This document shows positions 41,019 to 49,950 of a stretch of 64,000 nucleotides of DNA, piece by piece (position 1 is the stretch's first letter; every line of letters begins with the position of its first letter). This stretch comes from Candidatus Tumulicola sp. GTDB taxonomy: Bacteria > Vulcanimicrobiota > Vulcanimicrobiia > Eremiobacterales > Eremiobacteraceae. A program made the position numbers and the translations under genes. The notes beneath the pieces are model-generated. The model was not told the DNA's origin, made no database searches, and was given only the letters and a program-made list of their open reading frames with translations. The DNA is taken from the NCBI GenBank assembly GCA_035601835.1, contig DATNNM010000009.1:1-64000 (forward strand), given 5' to 3'.

Positions 41019-41599
41019 CTCGCGCGCGGACAAAGCCCACAAAAGTTGAGTTCCGTTCCTACCGGGTCTCGACCGAAGAACGAAAGATCGCTCTAGCATG
41101 CCTAGACGCGTCGGGTATCAAAGTCGCTCAGGAGCCCGAGGCCGACATCATTCGAGAGTCGGGGGGCGAATCGGCGGCGACCTTCATGCTCCAGTGGGTT
41201 GCGGGTCACGGCTTAGATGTGCTAGCCGATTTCCTAGGTGCCCGAGTACTTAAAGCTATAGGTAAAATCCGAGACTCATTCCGAAAGCGCGCACCTCTGA
41301 TTCAACTGATGCTTCAGGACGATCAAGGCTGGTGGATAGTATATCAGGTGCCGAGGGAGGAGCTAGAGGAAGCACTAAAGGCAATTCCGACTGACTTTTT
41401 CGCTGAACCAATCACTAATCTAAGGGACAACCGCTTTTGGGAAGGTGGCCGGTGGCTGTCGGCTCATAAGCATCTTGTCGCTAGAGACCCGAGTTACGGA
41501 GAATATTTCAAGCGGCTCGTCGCGAGTCGTTCGAAGAAGAACGTCAAGGCGAGCGCAAAAAAGAGCACAGGTCGCGGCCCGCGGCGCCGGAAACGATAA
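41015..41599 (+). CDS. hypothetical protein with no standard start codon
   Basis: Coding character (ARTKPTKVEFRSYRVSTEER, then KIALACLDASGIKVAQEPEA) runs continuously from about 41018 through an internal ATG at 41186 to TAA 41599, but upstream there is no ATG, GTG or TTG before a stop at 40952. AGGAG at 41003-41007 is 7 bases before ATA 41015, which overlaps the previous TAG (ATAG). An AUA start, a mutated start or an error is implied; otherwise translation begins at ATG 41186. The 194-residue protein has a helical centre and a very basic tail (SRSKKNVKASAKKSTGRGPR). Function unknown. Confidence 0.6.
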   Translation: MARARTKPTKVEFRSYRVSTEERKIALACLDASGIKVAQEPEADIIRESGGESAATFMLQWVAGHGLDVLADFLGARVLKAIGKIRDSFRKRAPLIQLMLQDDQGWWIVYQVPREELEEALKAIPTDFFAEPITNLRDNRFWEGGRWLSAHKHLVARDPSYGEYFKRLVASRSKKNVKASAKKSTGRGPRRRKR

Positions 41600-42189
41600 T
41601 GGAACCGGCGGACACCGACGTGTCGAAAGACCAGCCGCCTAAAGAAGTTGCTAACGTCTGGGTCCCTTTTCGATACGAGTTCTTGCTAGAGGGTTTTCGT
41701 CGTGGCTCCGAGTTGCTGATGGACGCAGTCAACGACGGCAGCGCTGACGCGAGTGTGATCGTCTACCCGCTGGGCTACCTGAGCCGACACCGCCTGGAAC
41801 TAATGATGAAAGTCGCGCTTGGTACCGGACGATTGCTGGGCCACGAAGTGCCTGACGACCTGTTCCGCAGCCATTCGCTAGCTCGACTATGGGCTGAGAC
41901 CAAGAACGTGGTGGCGGCTTATTGCTCAGAAGAAGAATCCGGTGCGGACGAAGCCGATCCAATCATCCAGCGCATGCATGAGTTCGACCCGGATTCCCAG
42001 CATTTTCGGTACGTGCGCACAAACAGGGGTGATCCCACGCTCGCAGGTATTCCCAAGATTGACTTGACGCAACTGTCCGAGGACGCGAAGCGCGCCGAAG
42101 AAGTGCTAACCGGGATTACCGACTACCTTCGCACTGCCTTGCATGAGAAGCGTCGCACCCAAGTTACCAGCTCGGGTGACCTTGTTTGA
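41599..42189 (+). CDS. HEPN-like hypothetical protein
   Basis: ATG 41599 overlaps the preceding TAA by one base. The 196-residue helical protein has FLLEGFRRGSELLMDAV, then YLSRHRLELMMKVALGTGRLLGHEVPDDLFRSHSLARLW and the later DPDSQHFRYVRTNRG, a combination typical of HEPN-type helical proteins (His-containing second helix, DPxS..FRY). A catalytic R-x4-6-H is not clear. With the preceding two genes it forms a coupled cassette that could be a toxin-antitoxin or defence unit. Confidence 0.6.
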   Translation: MEPADTDVSKDQPPKEVANVWVPFRYEFLLEGFRRGSELLMDAVNDGSADASVIVYPLGYLSRHRLELMMKVALGTGRLLGHEVPDDLFRSHSLARLWAETKNVVAAYCSEEESGADEADPIIQRMHEFDPDSQHFRYVRTNRGDPTLAGIPKIDLTQLSEDAKRAEEVLTGITDYLRTALHEKRRTQVTSSGDLV

Positions 42190-42625
42190 TGTGCGCGAGG
42201 TCGATCTCGGCGTCGTTGCGATCAAAACCTTTCAGATGTTGCAGGTCGCGAACGAACATCTCGTAGGCGACCCTGTCCGAGAGCCGATCGTAAATGTAAC
42301 CCTCGTGCGCGTAACGCGCCTCGATGGCGTAGTAGCCATAGTCGCTTTCGTAGCTGCCACCCGCGCAACTGGCCTGGAGGCCGCTTGCCTTTCCCATGTT
42401 CTGGCGCGCGGACTCCCACGCAGCATTCGCCTTGGCATTGACCGGCGCGTTGCCGTAGTCCATGGCCTCAACGAAGTGATCCAGCGCGAACCCAACAGCG
42501 TCCAGGCGTGCCCCTAGCGACGGGCAGTCGGCGTAAGCGGGATGGGATCGTGCAATCACCAGCGCCACGATAAGCGCACTCGTGGTCACTATTTTTGTCG
42601 CGTTCAAATCGCGTACCCCAATCAT
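42164..42625 (-). CDS. secreted hypothetical protein
   Basis: The N-terminus MIGVRDLNATKIVTTSALIVALVIARSHPAYA is a Sec signal with likely cleavage after AYA; the mature 120 residues contain two Cys (ADCPSL, ASCAGG), one potential disulfide. The helical sequence with GSYESDYGYYAIEARYAHEGY is not one I recognise. It overlaps the HEPN-like gene at its 3' end (convergent, 26 bases). Confidence 0.6.
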   Translation of the reverse strand: MIGVRDLNATKIVTTSALIVALVIARSHPAYADCPSLGARLDAVGFALDHFVEAMDYGNAPVNAKANAAWESARQNMGKASGLQASCAGGSYESDYGYYAIEARYAHEGYIYDRLSDRVAYEMFVRDLQHLKGFDRNDAEIDLAHIKQGHPSW

Positions 42626-42684
42626 CCGGCGTCTCTGGGTTGGCTGATCGGTATTTCGCGGCCAGCCCTTCTTCTTCTGCCTCT

Positions 42685-43719
42685 CTACCTCGGCGTTGAC
42701 GATGCTTGAGGTGGCGAGGCAATCGGCTGAGTTGAGGGCGAAGCCGGCTCGTTCGACGGTCCTGGCGCGGCGCTACTAACGCCCGCAGTAGGCGTTGGAC
42801 TTGGGGCGCTTCCGGTCGATTCAGGAGGCGGCAAGGTCACGACCGGGGATGGAGTCCACCACGGTGGTCGGTTGATTGACCCCTTTGCGTGAGGGATTGG
42901 GGAAGGTCTTGTCCGACCGGCATTGCGGGGAGTGGATGAGACCACAACGGCAGGGTGGCCGTAGACTGTTTGACCCGCCGGACCCTGCTCCGTAATCTGC
43001 GGGGTTGCGATGGGCTTTGTAACTAGCTGCCGATTGAATTCGTATCTTGCACTGACACCTTGCCCGACCCAATGAACGATCAGAAAAAGTACTCCAATCC
43101 CTATTCCCATTGCCTCGAAGAGAAGCGGCCGGCCTGTTGGGATGAGCGGAGGGGGCGCATTCCGACGCGGGCCAACCTGTTGCATGAGTCGCGCATATGC
43201 GCCACCATCGAACAACTCCACGCCCGTTGCCCGCGCGGCTTTCTGCGCGTCAGCGGAAAAGCCCGACGTGCAAATGACTACTGCCCGGTTGCACCTGTAG
43301 ATCGCCTTGGCCGTGTATGCCTGCTGAACCGCGTCGTTGCCGATCGTCGAGGACCACTGCTTGCATTGAATGGCTATTCGGTCTGCACCGCTTTCCGCGA
43401 TGACGTCGGCACCACCGTCACGACTCGCGCGGGTTATCTTTGTACTGTACCCGAGTCGACGGAACGTCTCGGCGACGTGGGTTTCGAACGTCGGGCCTGA
43501 TAGGGTCTTAAGATCCCTGACGCGCTCCCACAACCGGCGGGTGGACGCCTGGCGCCAAGCCATGACGCTGCCATACATGAGCGCTACGACAATGACCGTT
43601 ATGCCGGCGGCGTCACCAACCGGAGAAATAATCACGCGAAGAAGCAGCCAGAGGAAGAACACGCCGATTACGATCGCAATCAACGCGTTGGTCGAGTTGG
43701 CGCTCTTACGTCTGGGCAT
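42685..43719 (-). CDS. membrane-anchored Mrr-type restriction endonuclease-like protein
   Basis: Two N-terminal helices (ALIAIVIGVFFLWLLLRVII; GITVIVVALMYGSVMAW) precede an Mrr/RecB-like nuclease fold at about 75-180: GPTFETHVAETFRRLGYSTK, DGGADVIAESGADRIAIQCK with the D...QxK catalytic pattern, and VVICTSGFSADAQKAA. A third helix (LLFEAMGIGIGVLFLIVHWV) leads to a Pro/Thr/Ser-rich tail of about 95 residues. By topology the nuclease would be cytoplasmic and the tail outside. It may cut incoming DNA at the membrane. Intact in all visible residues. Confidence 0.85.
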   Translation of the reverse strand: MPRRKSANSTNALIAIVIGVFFLWLLLRVIISPVGDAAGITVIVVALMYGSVMAWRQASTRRLWERVRDLKTLSGPTFETHVAETFRRLGYSTKITRASRDGGADVIAESGADRIAIQCKQWSSTIGNDAVQQAYTAKAIYRCNRAVVICTSGFSADAQKAARATGVELFDGGAYARLMQQVGPRRNAPPPLIPTGRPLLFEAMGIGIGVLFLIVHWVGQGVSARYEFNRQLVTKPIATPQITEQGPAGQTVYGHPAVVVSSTPRNAGRTRPSPIPHAKGSINRPPWWTPSPVVTLPPPESTGSAPSPTPTAGVSSAAPGPSNEPASPSTQPIASPPQASSTPR

Positions 43720-43880
43720 GCTCTCTTTCTGCCACTAGGGCCAGGATAAGCGTTGCGAGCGCTACTGGATCGCCCGCGAGTCCCTCAAGCACTCTTCCCC
43801 CCTACCAAATCTCACATCCGAGGATCGATCTTCTCCTAAGTCGTAGTGTTGCACTACTGCGTTGGCTTTTCTGTTGTTGC

Positions 43881-43950
43881 CGTGCTCGCAGATGACGGGC
43901 CTCGAACCGGCGATCCTCAGCTTTGGGAGTTCGCTCAACCGACGTACGCC
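43881..43950 (-). other. degenerate tRNA-like sequence
   Basis: On the minus strand GGCGTACGTCGGTTGAGCGA is followed by an anticodon-like arm with CCCAAAG and a T-loop-like GCCGGTTCGAGGCCCG. The acceptor ends do not pair and the T-stem has a mismatch, so it should not be a working tRNA. It may be a tRNA fragment left by a mobile element. Confidence 0.4.
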
Positions 43951-43975
43951 TAAACACATTGATATTCGCCCATCA

Positions 43976-43997
43976 GGCTACAGTTTGGCTACAGTTG
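43976..43997. repeat. two direct GGCTACAGTT repeats
   Basis: GGCTACAGTT at 43976-43985 is repeated at 43988-43997, beside the tRNA-like remnant. The geometry (short direct repeats on the 5' side of a tRNA-like sequence) repeats that beside the real tRNA-Asn at 27.4 kb. Recombinase arm sites are a possible reading. Confidence 0.4.
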
Positions 43998-44202
43998 GGA
44001 TGGCAATTCAGTGCCTGATGCCGAGGCTGGGCTTCACCTAAGGATACTAAAGTAACCCGCGCAAAAGTCCGCTTTGCCCTCGCCCTACTTCCTGGCCGAC
44101 CGGGCCTAACGCTTGACGTGTTGGCGCGACGCATGAAGTGATGCACGAACGACGCATCCAGACCTTTGATGAGTCCGTGTCCGATCCACGGAGAGGCGTG
44201 GT

Positions 44203-44619
44203 TTACAAACCCGCCTTGATAACCTGACTCAAGAGTTTAGCGTTGGTCGCCTGCCTCCAATCGCCAGATCCGGTCCTTTCAAATACGTAACTCTTTGTCC
44301 GGGTAGCAAAGACTGGACCGAGTCCAATGGTGGCCTGGGCCTTGATAATGCAAAGATCGAGAACCGATTTTTCTAGCAAGGGTCGTACCCGAACGAAGAT
44401 TTCGTCGGCACCTTGCGAAGCCTGGTGCTCAAAGTCCCCATTTTTCACACGGGGGCGGAACCAAATCACCAAGACACGCTTTTTGACGGCACCAACGTAG
44501 CCCTTCCACATCCCTGTGATGCCCATGGGGCTCTCTTCACCCTGCCGCGGCATTTGGATGCCACCGGGTGCATCATGCCGGCATCCCAGAGCCGCGCACA
44601 CGAAGACCAGGACAAGCAT
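44203..44619 (-). CDS. putative lipoprotein
   Basis: From ATG 44619 the protein starts MLVLVFVCAALGCRHDAPGG with a lipobox-like AALGC (C13). The 138-residue product contains a WKGYVGAVKKRVLVIWFRPR segment and a Lys/Arg-rich second half; no family is recognised. A longer frame to 44739 exists without signal. The ribosome-binding site is unclear. It lies downstream of the RHS gene and its overlapping membrane gene, on the same strand. Confidence 0.5.
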   Translation of the reverse strand: MLVLVFVCAALGCRHDAPGGIQMPRQGEESPMGITGMWKGYVGAVKKRVLVIWFRPRVKNGDFEHQASQGADEIFVRVRPLLEKSVLDLCIIKAQATIGLGPVFATRTKSYVFERTGSGDWRQATNAKLLSQVIKAGL

Positions 44620-44656
44620 TTTAGTTTGGAGGTATTGAGTTCTCACTGCTCTCCGT

Positions 44657-44926
44657 TCACCGCTCGAGGAATTTGAGGTGAACCCCGAATAACGATAGGA
44701 GGGTCGCGACACCAAAAACAAGCAATACGCTACCGACAATCATGGTGCCCACAAGGAAGACCGCGGATTCCATGTAGCGCACATATTCGCGACTCACACC
44801 AAATGGCCTCATCGCTGCGAATCTTAGGGACCACCCCCGAACTACTCGCGGAAAAAGAAGTGCCACGATGCCGATAGTGGCCGTAACCACGCCTTCGATG
44901 ATGCTAACTGGGCTCACCAGCACCAC
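44657..44926 (-). CDS. small membrane protein overlapping the RHS gene, candidate immunity protein
   Basis: The GTG-started 89-residue product has two or three hydrophobic helices (VSIIEGVVTATIGIVALLFP; AVFLVGTMIVGSVLLVFGVATLLSLFG). Its start lies 13 bases inside the 3' end of the RHS gene. Genes at this position in RHS/polymorphic toxin loci commonly encode immunity proteins, and a membrane immunity protein would fit a toxin tip acting at the envelope. This is positional inference only. Confidence 0.6.
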   Translation of the reverse strand: MVLVSPVSIIEGVVTATIGIVALLFPRVVRGWSLRFAAMRPFGVSREYVRYMESAVFLVGTMIVGSVLLVFGVATLLSLFGVHLKFLER

Positions 44927-47900
44927 AATCTATCGGCCGCGCTAAGCGCCTGACCTACCTTGCAAGAGTAAGTTGCGTTGCCGTTAATCCCCGGCAGGGT
45001 CCAGCCACTTTCGACCGCGTAATTGGTGCTGTTCGTTCCTGTTCCACCGGTCGCGCACCCGCCGAAACCGAAGCCCATGCAGCCTCCGTAAGTCCAAGTA
45101 GTGATGAAGCTCGCCATTCCTTTAGCGTTAGGGGTATATCTTAGGGAGCCAGACATGTAGCTAAGAGAAGGTCCGATTGAGGGGCCCCAAACAAAACCAC
45201 TACCATGATAGACTTGTCCAAAAGTATCTCTAAAGTAGCACCTCTGCCCGCCAACAAAGTAACTAAACCCGGCGCATATACCGTCGTAACCTACGTTAGG
45301 ATTGAATCCTTGGGGTGGGTCATCTGAATTATTACCCTTCATAATAGCGGGCAACTCAGGCGGTCCGCAATTGGCCCCACTAGTGGGGCTTCCATTCACG
45401 TAAAAGAGTCCGCATACAGTCACCTTGCCAGGCACAAACGAGTCCGAGTAAGATTGGCCGCCGTAGCCACCGAGCGGATCTGCTTCCGGATTAACACCCG
45501 AGGTTATTGGATTCACGCCGCAAAAGATCGACGGTTGGCACAGGAGCGGGATCTGCCTAGGGTTAGTCCCTGACGGATCTCCGAAGGCGGCGGTGTTATT
45601 ACCGTCGTACATGTATGGGTCTTCGCTTTGCGGATTCCCGACATCCGCGCCTAGCGCATCACGTGAGTTCCATATACCGTTAATCGAATCGTAGGCCCGT
45701 ATTCCCTGAATAATATTCATCCCGTCGGTAATGCCATCCGTTCGCGGCTCGGCGTACACGCTGTAGTTCGGCTGCGAGTTAGGCAATTGGGTATCGGGGG
45801 CGGGTAATGAGTTGCCCCCGAGGGACGCCGACGGAGTGAACGATGGCGCCGGCGTTGCAAGAACTTGCGTAGCTGAACAGTAGAGAATTTTCGTCTTGGA
45901 ACATATCGTCCCGACCGGGCTCGTATCGAACCAGGCTCCTTTTCCTGCGGAACCGTGCTGGGAGACCGCCACTCCGGAGAGGTCTCGATCCCAAACGGTC
46001 AAGCCAGAGTAAAGCGGGTCAGAGGGCAGGATATCGGCCGTTGTGCCGAACTTCAAGTCGGTCAGATGGCCATTGGGATCGGTCGTGAACAGCAGCGAGC
46101 CGCCCTCCCAGTGCAGAGTCTGATTCTGCCCGCTGGGGTTTGACATCATCGGGTGGCCGTTTGGACCCCATGCGTAATTAAAGGAACTCCCGTTCCCGGC
46201 GACATGGTCGACTGTGTCGTAATTCCAGTTACTACTTACAGGACTGATCTCTCTGCCGGCGGCGTCAAACATGATGTTGTTGGATTCGGTGGTGGTGGTT
46301 TGAAGCGTCACGTTGTCCGTCGTTGATGTCGTCTGACCGAGCGGGACCGCTGCGCGCTCGTCGAAATTACCGCTGGTGGTTGTCGTAGTTGGGTCACCCG
46401 TTATTGGATCCGTACCCGAGTTTGTTGTCGTAGCGACCATCAAACCATCCGCGCTCTGCAAAGCGAAGGACCCAGAAGGTCCGGGAAAGGGCGTTGGCAC
46501 CACCTGTTTTGCGATGAGTTCCCCGCGAACGTCGTAAGTATAAGCCAGGGTCTTTGGCGAGCCGGTTGGCGCTGGTTTAGCTACATAACCAGTCATCTGG
46601 CCCGAGGTCGTGTAACCAATCTGATCGTATTTGCCTTGAGGCAGTCTTTCTGTTCTAAGGCGGCCAAAACTGTCATACGTCGCAGAAATCGCAGGGGTGC
46701 TCGTGGCATACGGGTCGACCTGAGTGGCCAATCGGCCACCAGTCGTATACGTATACCCGAATTTGTAGCTGTTCGAGCCGTAGTTCAACGTCCCGCTCAA
46801 GACGCGCGCATCGTCGCGATACGTAAATGTCTTCAAATTCGCTTGCGTGAAGCCGGACGACGTGACGGAGAGAGCTGATTCCCATCCATTCGGATAGTAT
46901 GCGTAGGTGAGGGTGGCTGGAGAGCTGGGCGATCCTGAGGCGGGGTACTGCGTTGTGCCGGATCCACCCGCTGGTTCCACAGAATTGTTAAGAGTTCCAT
47001 CGGCGTTGTAAGTATAGCTCTGCATGCCGTAGGCGGCTGTCGCTACCGATGCAACGCGGCCCGCAGGATCGTACACAAGGTTTCGCGTCGGGTATGCTAG
47101 CGACCCGCCTGACGGCGAGGCTGAAGATTGAAATGATGTCACGCGGCCGAGTGGATCATACGCTAACGTAGCAACATCTTGCAGGGCATTCGTAACGGTC
47201 GTCAAGAGGCCGAGATTCCCGGACGCGTCGTAACTGCGCGACGTGACTTGAAGATTGCCCCCCGGCTGATAGAAGTAGCTCTTGAGCGGCCGATTGAGCC
47301 CGTCGTAGGAAGAACCAGAAACATCCATCCAGGAGTACAAAGAGAACTGGGTTGGGCCGTGCTGGAGTGCCGCTGTCAAGTACTTTTGAGTCTTGTACAG
47401 ATTGCCGTGCGCAAGGTAGGTCGCGGCGCCGTATGTCGGGTCTCCGATATTTACCGATCCTTGCCCCTTCGTGAGATCGTAGAGATAACGCGTGAGCCAC
47501 GGCTGCGTGAAATAGTCGTTCGAATCATATGGCAATCCCACTTCCACAAGCCGATCGTCCCCGTCGTACATATAGCTCGCGCCGTATGGCGTATCTCCGC
47601 CTATGCTTGTCAGATTGCCGTCTGGGTCGTAGGTGTAGGAGATATTAGGGTATGGATAGGTATTGCGTTGCGCAGACGTTTGGAGCGTGAGGAGACGACC
47701 GTCCGGCGCATATGTAAAGTAGGTCGCGGATTGATACGGGCCCGCTGTTTTCCCACACGCCGAACCGCTCAATGATCCATCATCGGCGTCTCCCACGGCG
47801 AGTAGTTGGCCTGGCGTACTGTACTGCATAACGCTCCAGCGATTTAGGCCATTGGAGCGGCAGATAAGATTGCCGTGAACGTCGTAGATGAAGGTACCGG

Positions 47901-49932
47901 ACGGTGTGACCTGGGTGCCGTCGAGTTGTGTGAATGACGCGCCCGTGAGGGATGTTGCGAGGCCGTAGTCAAGCCCGCCCTGACTGCTCGCGCTGTACGA
48001 GAAAGTGGTGACATAGCCAGACGGCTTTTTGATCGACATGAGTTGCCCGAAGGGCTCTGATCCATCTGCTGGGGGCGTCCAGGTTAGTTGCGTTGACGCG
48101 CCCGTTCCCGCAGGACAAAGGGACGCCGTTGCCGCGGGTGTTGCGGTCCAGTTTGCGCTCCTACTGTTGACGTTGACTGGATCGCACGCGCCGGTAAGGT
48201 TATTGTGTACGTCGTAGCTGAAATAACTCGTAGGGCGGAAAGTTCCGGCGCTAGTCGTAGTCTGCGGCGCACCGATGGCGATGAGGTTGCCGTTGTTGTC
48301 GTAAGCAAGATCGGTTTCATTACCACGTGCGTCCTTCGTAAAGCTTACCCGGTGCGCTCGTAAGTCGGGCGGTGAATACCACCCTTGAGACGTTGTCAGA
48401 GTCGTCGAGCCGGTCGTCGCTGCGATTTGATTAACCCGTCCATATCCGTCGATCGAGTATGTTGAATTGTGTCCATCCGTGTCCGTAATCTGGGTCGAGC
48501 CAGAATTATACGCGATGGTGACGGAGCGATACGTCTGTACGCCGGACGGGGCCAATGGCTGAAGCAGGCTACTCGTCCCGTCACCGGTGTCAAAATTAAC
48601 GACGCCGGTGTATGAAACGTTAGTAGCTTGATTCTGCGCGTTGTAACTAAAGGTAACATTGCTCCCAGCTGCGGCAAAGCCGCCTTGGCCGTGGACCCAG
48701 TTAGGTGACAAGACAGACTGTAAGAAGCCGTTTGCCAGGTACGTGTATTGGTGTGGAATCGGCTGCCCGTTCAGCACGTTTGTTGGCTCCGACACTTGTG
48801 TGAGATGCGCGGCATTATCATATGCGTAGCTAACTTGCGTCCCGTCCAGCCACGTCAGCGTAGAGAGGAGCCGAAACGTGCCGAAATTGGCAAACTGAAG
48901 CGTTGCAGCGCGTCCGTCTTCCGCGGTGACAGTGATCTTATTGAGGGTAGCGCTGCTCGAAGCGTTGGCGTTATCCCACGAGTATGCGAAGACGAGATTG
49001 TTGTTCGTGTTTCGCCCGAATATCTTGGAAAGACGACCGGCATAGCCCATGTTTGACGAGGTTTGCGTTGGTGAGTAGAAGTAAAATACTACGCCGGACT
49101 TCATCTGCCAATAGTAACCGTTGGCACCGTCCCAAGTCAGAGTTGCTTGAACGCCCGGTGGCGGGGTCCAGGAGCCATTGCTGCCTGTGTAGTCGTAACG
49201 CGTACCGCTGGAATCGTACACACTAATGATCCCAAGCGCCGAGTTGTAGCCCATATGGGCGTCCCACGTGTTTGTCCAGCCATTCCCGTAGTTCGACGGT
49301 GTACTCCCATCCGTGCCAACGTAGTCGTGCCCGCTCATTGAGTTGTATGCGCGGGCAAACGCGAAAGGCGCATCCTTGTTAGTAGCCGTGAGATCCGCGG
49401 ATGACAATGCGAGGTTTCCATTGGCGATGTTGATTCCAGAGTTGCCCACGCCGCTAATCGGGGCAGTCACAATGGTCCACCACGGGAACGCGCCGGTTTG
49501 CGCAGGCGGCATCGTCGGTGAGGACATGAGCCGGATGGACGAGGAGGTGGATAGCCTTGACTGCGCCTGGCCGAGTGGAATGCGCTGCGGCAAGGGAGTT
49601 GGTTGGGTGCCATTTTGCGAAGGCCGAATATTTTGGGCCGCACGCGGGTCGCGAAGCTGAAGGTGACGGGCTGATTGCAGGATTGCCGGCTGCGAGAGCA
49701 TGGACGGCCCCGCGCTCAGCACTCCCGGCGGCGGCAGCAATGGGGCAACCACTTGCGCTCGCGGCTGACTTGGGTAGTGCACCAGCGCTGGCTTGAATCC
49801 ACCTGTCCATGCGACGGGATGTGCCACCATATGCAGCGAGTAGTTTGGTGGAGACGTGAAGCCTAGCGAAGGCGTGAACACCTGCATACCGACCAGTAGG
49901 ATGGCGACAATTTTCGCAACAACAGAACGCAT
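44914..49932 (-). CDS. secreted RHS-repeat protein with variable C-terminal tip
   Basis: ATG 49932 starts a signal peptide (MRSVVAKIVAILLVGMQVFTPSLG). After a Pro/Gln-rich region comes a DUF6531-like start (INIANGNLALSSADLTATNKDAPFAFARAYNSM), then over 20 YD repeats (for example YDNNGNLIAIG, YDPDGNLTSIG, YDPLGRVTSF) to a core ending RAYDSINGIWNSRDALG...YMYDGNNTAAFGDPSG near residue 1450. The last about 215 residues are Cys/Gly/Tyr-rich and non-repetitive, the typical position of a toxin tip. No Sec-independent loader is near, so it is probably exported by its own signal. 1672 residues. Confidence 0.9.
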   Translation of the reverse strand: MRSVVAKIVAILLVGMQVFTPSLGFTSPPNYSLHMVAHPVAWTGGFKPALVHYPSQPRAQVVAPLLPPPGVLSAGPSMLSQPAILQSARHLQLRDPRAAQNIRPSQNGTQPTPLPQRIPLGQAQSRLSTSSSIRLMSSPTMPPAQTGAFPWWTIVTAPISGVGNSGINIANGNLALSSADLTATNKDAPFAFARAYNSMSGHDYVGTDGSTPSNYGNGWTNTWDAHMGYNSALGIISVYDSSGTRYDYTGSNGSWTPPPGVQATLTWDGANGYYWQMKSGVVFYFYSPTQTSSNMGYAGRLSKIFGRNTNNNLVFAYSWDNANASSSATLNKITVTAEDGRAATLQFANFGTFRLLSTLTWLDGTQVSYAYDNAAHLTQVSEPTNVLNGQPIPHQYTYLANGFLQSVLSPNWVHGQGGFAAAGSNVTFSYNAQNQATNVSYTGVVNFDTGDGTSSLLQPLAPSGVQTYRSVTIAYNSGSTQITDTDGHNSTYSIDGYGRVNQIAATTGSTTLTTSQGWYSPPDLRAHRVSFTKDARGNETDLAYDNNGNLIAIGAPQTTTSAGTFRPTSYFSYDVHNNLTGACDPVNVNSRSANWTATPAATASLCPAGTGASTQLTWTPPADGSEPFGQLMSIKKPSGYVTTFSYSASSQGGLDYGLATSLTGASFTQLDGTQVTPSGTFIYDVHGNLICRSNGLNRWSVMQYSTPGQLLAVGDADDGSLSGSACGKTAGPYQSATYFTYAPDGRLLTLQTSAQRNTYPYPNISYTYDPDGNLTSIGGDTPYGASYMYDGDDRLVEVGLPYDSNDYFTQPWLTRYLYDLTKGQGSVNIGDPTYGAATYLAHGNLYKTQKYLTAALQHGPTQFSLYSWMDVSGSSYDGLNRPLKSYFYQPGGNLQVTSRSYDASGNLGLLTTVTNALQDVATLAYDPLGRVTSFQSSASPSGGSLAYPTRNLVYDPAGRVASVATAAYGMQSYTYNADGTLNNSVEPAGGSGTTQYPASGSPSSPATLTYAYYPNGWESALSVTSSGFTQANLKTFTYRDDARVLSGTLNYGSNSYKFGYTYTTGGRLATQVDPYATSTPAISATYDSFGRLRTERLPQGKYDQIGYTTSGQMTGYVAKPAPTGSPKTLAYTYDVRGELIAKQVVPTPFPGPSGSFALQSADGLMVATTTNSGTDPITGDPTTTTTSGNFDERAAVPLGQTTSTTDNVTLQTTTTESNNIMFDAAGREISPVSSNWNYDTVDHVAGNGSSFNYAWGPNGHPMMSNPSGQNQTLHWEGGSLLFTTDPNGHLTDLKFGTTADILPSDPLYSGLTVWDRDLSGVAVSQHGSAGKGAWFDTSPVGTICSKTKILYCSATQVLATPAPSFTPSASLGGNSLPAPDTQLPNSQPNYSVYAEPRTDGITDGMNIIQGIRAYDSINGIWNSRDALGADVGNPQSEDPYMYDGNNTAAFGDPSGTNPRQIPLLCQPSIFCGVNPITSGVNPEADPLGGYGGQSYSDSFVPGKVTVCGLFYVNGSPTSGANCGPPELPAIMKGNNSDDPPQGFNPNVGYDGICAGFSYFVGGQRCYFRDTFGQVYHGSGFVWGPSIGPSLSYMSGSLRYTPNAKGMASFITTWTYGGCMGFGFGGCATGGTGTNSTNYAVESGWTLPGINGNATYSCKVGQALSAADRLWCW

Positions 49933-49950
49933 AACACACCCCAAGTTCAT

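Larger units (their letters stand above)
43720..44202. other. non-coding stretch with possible element border
   Basis: No convincing gene. It contains a decayed tRNA-like sequence (43881-43950) and two direct GGCTACAGTT repeats. The remainder shows repeated GACGCAT and ATGCA-like words near 44130-44160 without clear order. A 65-codon frame over the tRNA-like region has no supporting features. Confidence 0.5.

Noticed and set aside
43881-43950. Functional tRNA gene
   Set aside because: Acceptor stem does not pair and the T-stem has a mismatch; treated as a remnant.
43762-43959. 65-codon minus-strand frame
   Set aside because: Runs across the tRNA-like remnant, no ribosome-binding site, no protein-like pattern.
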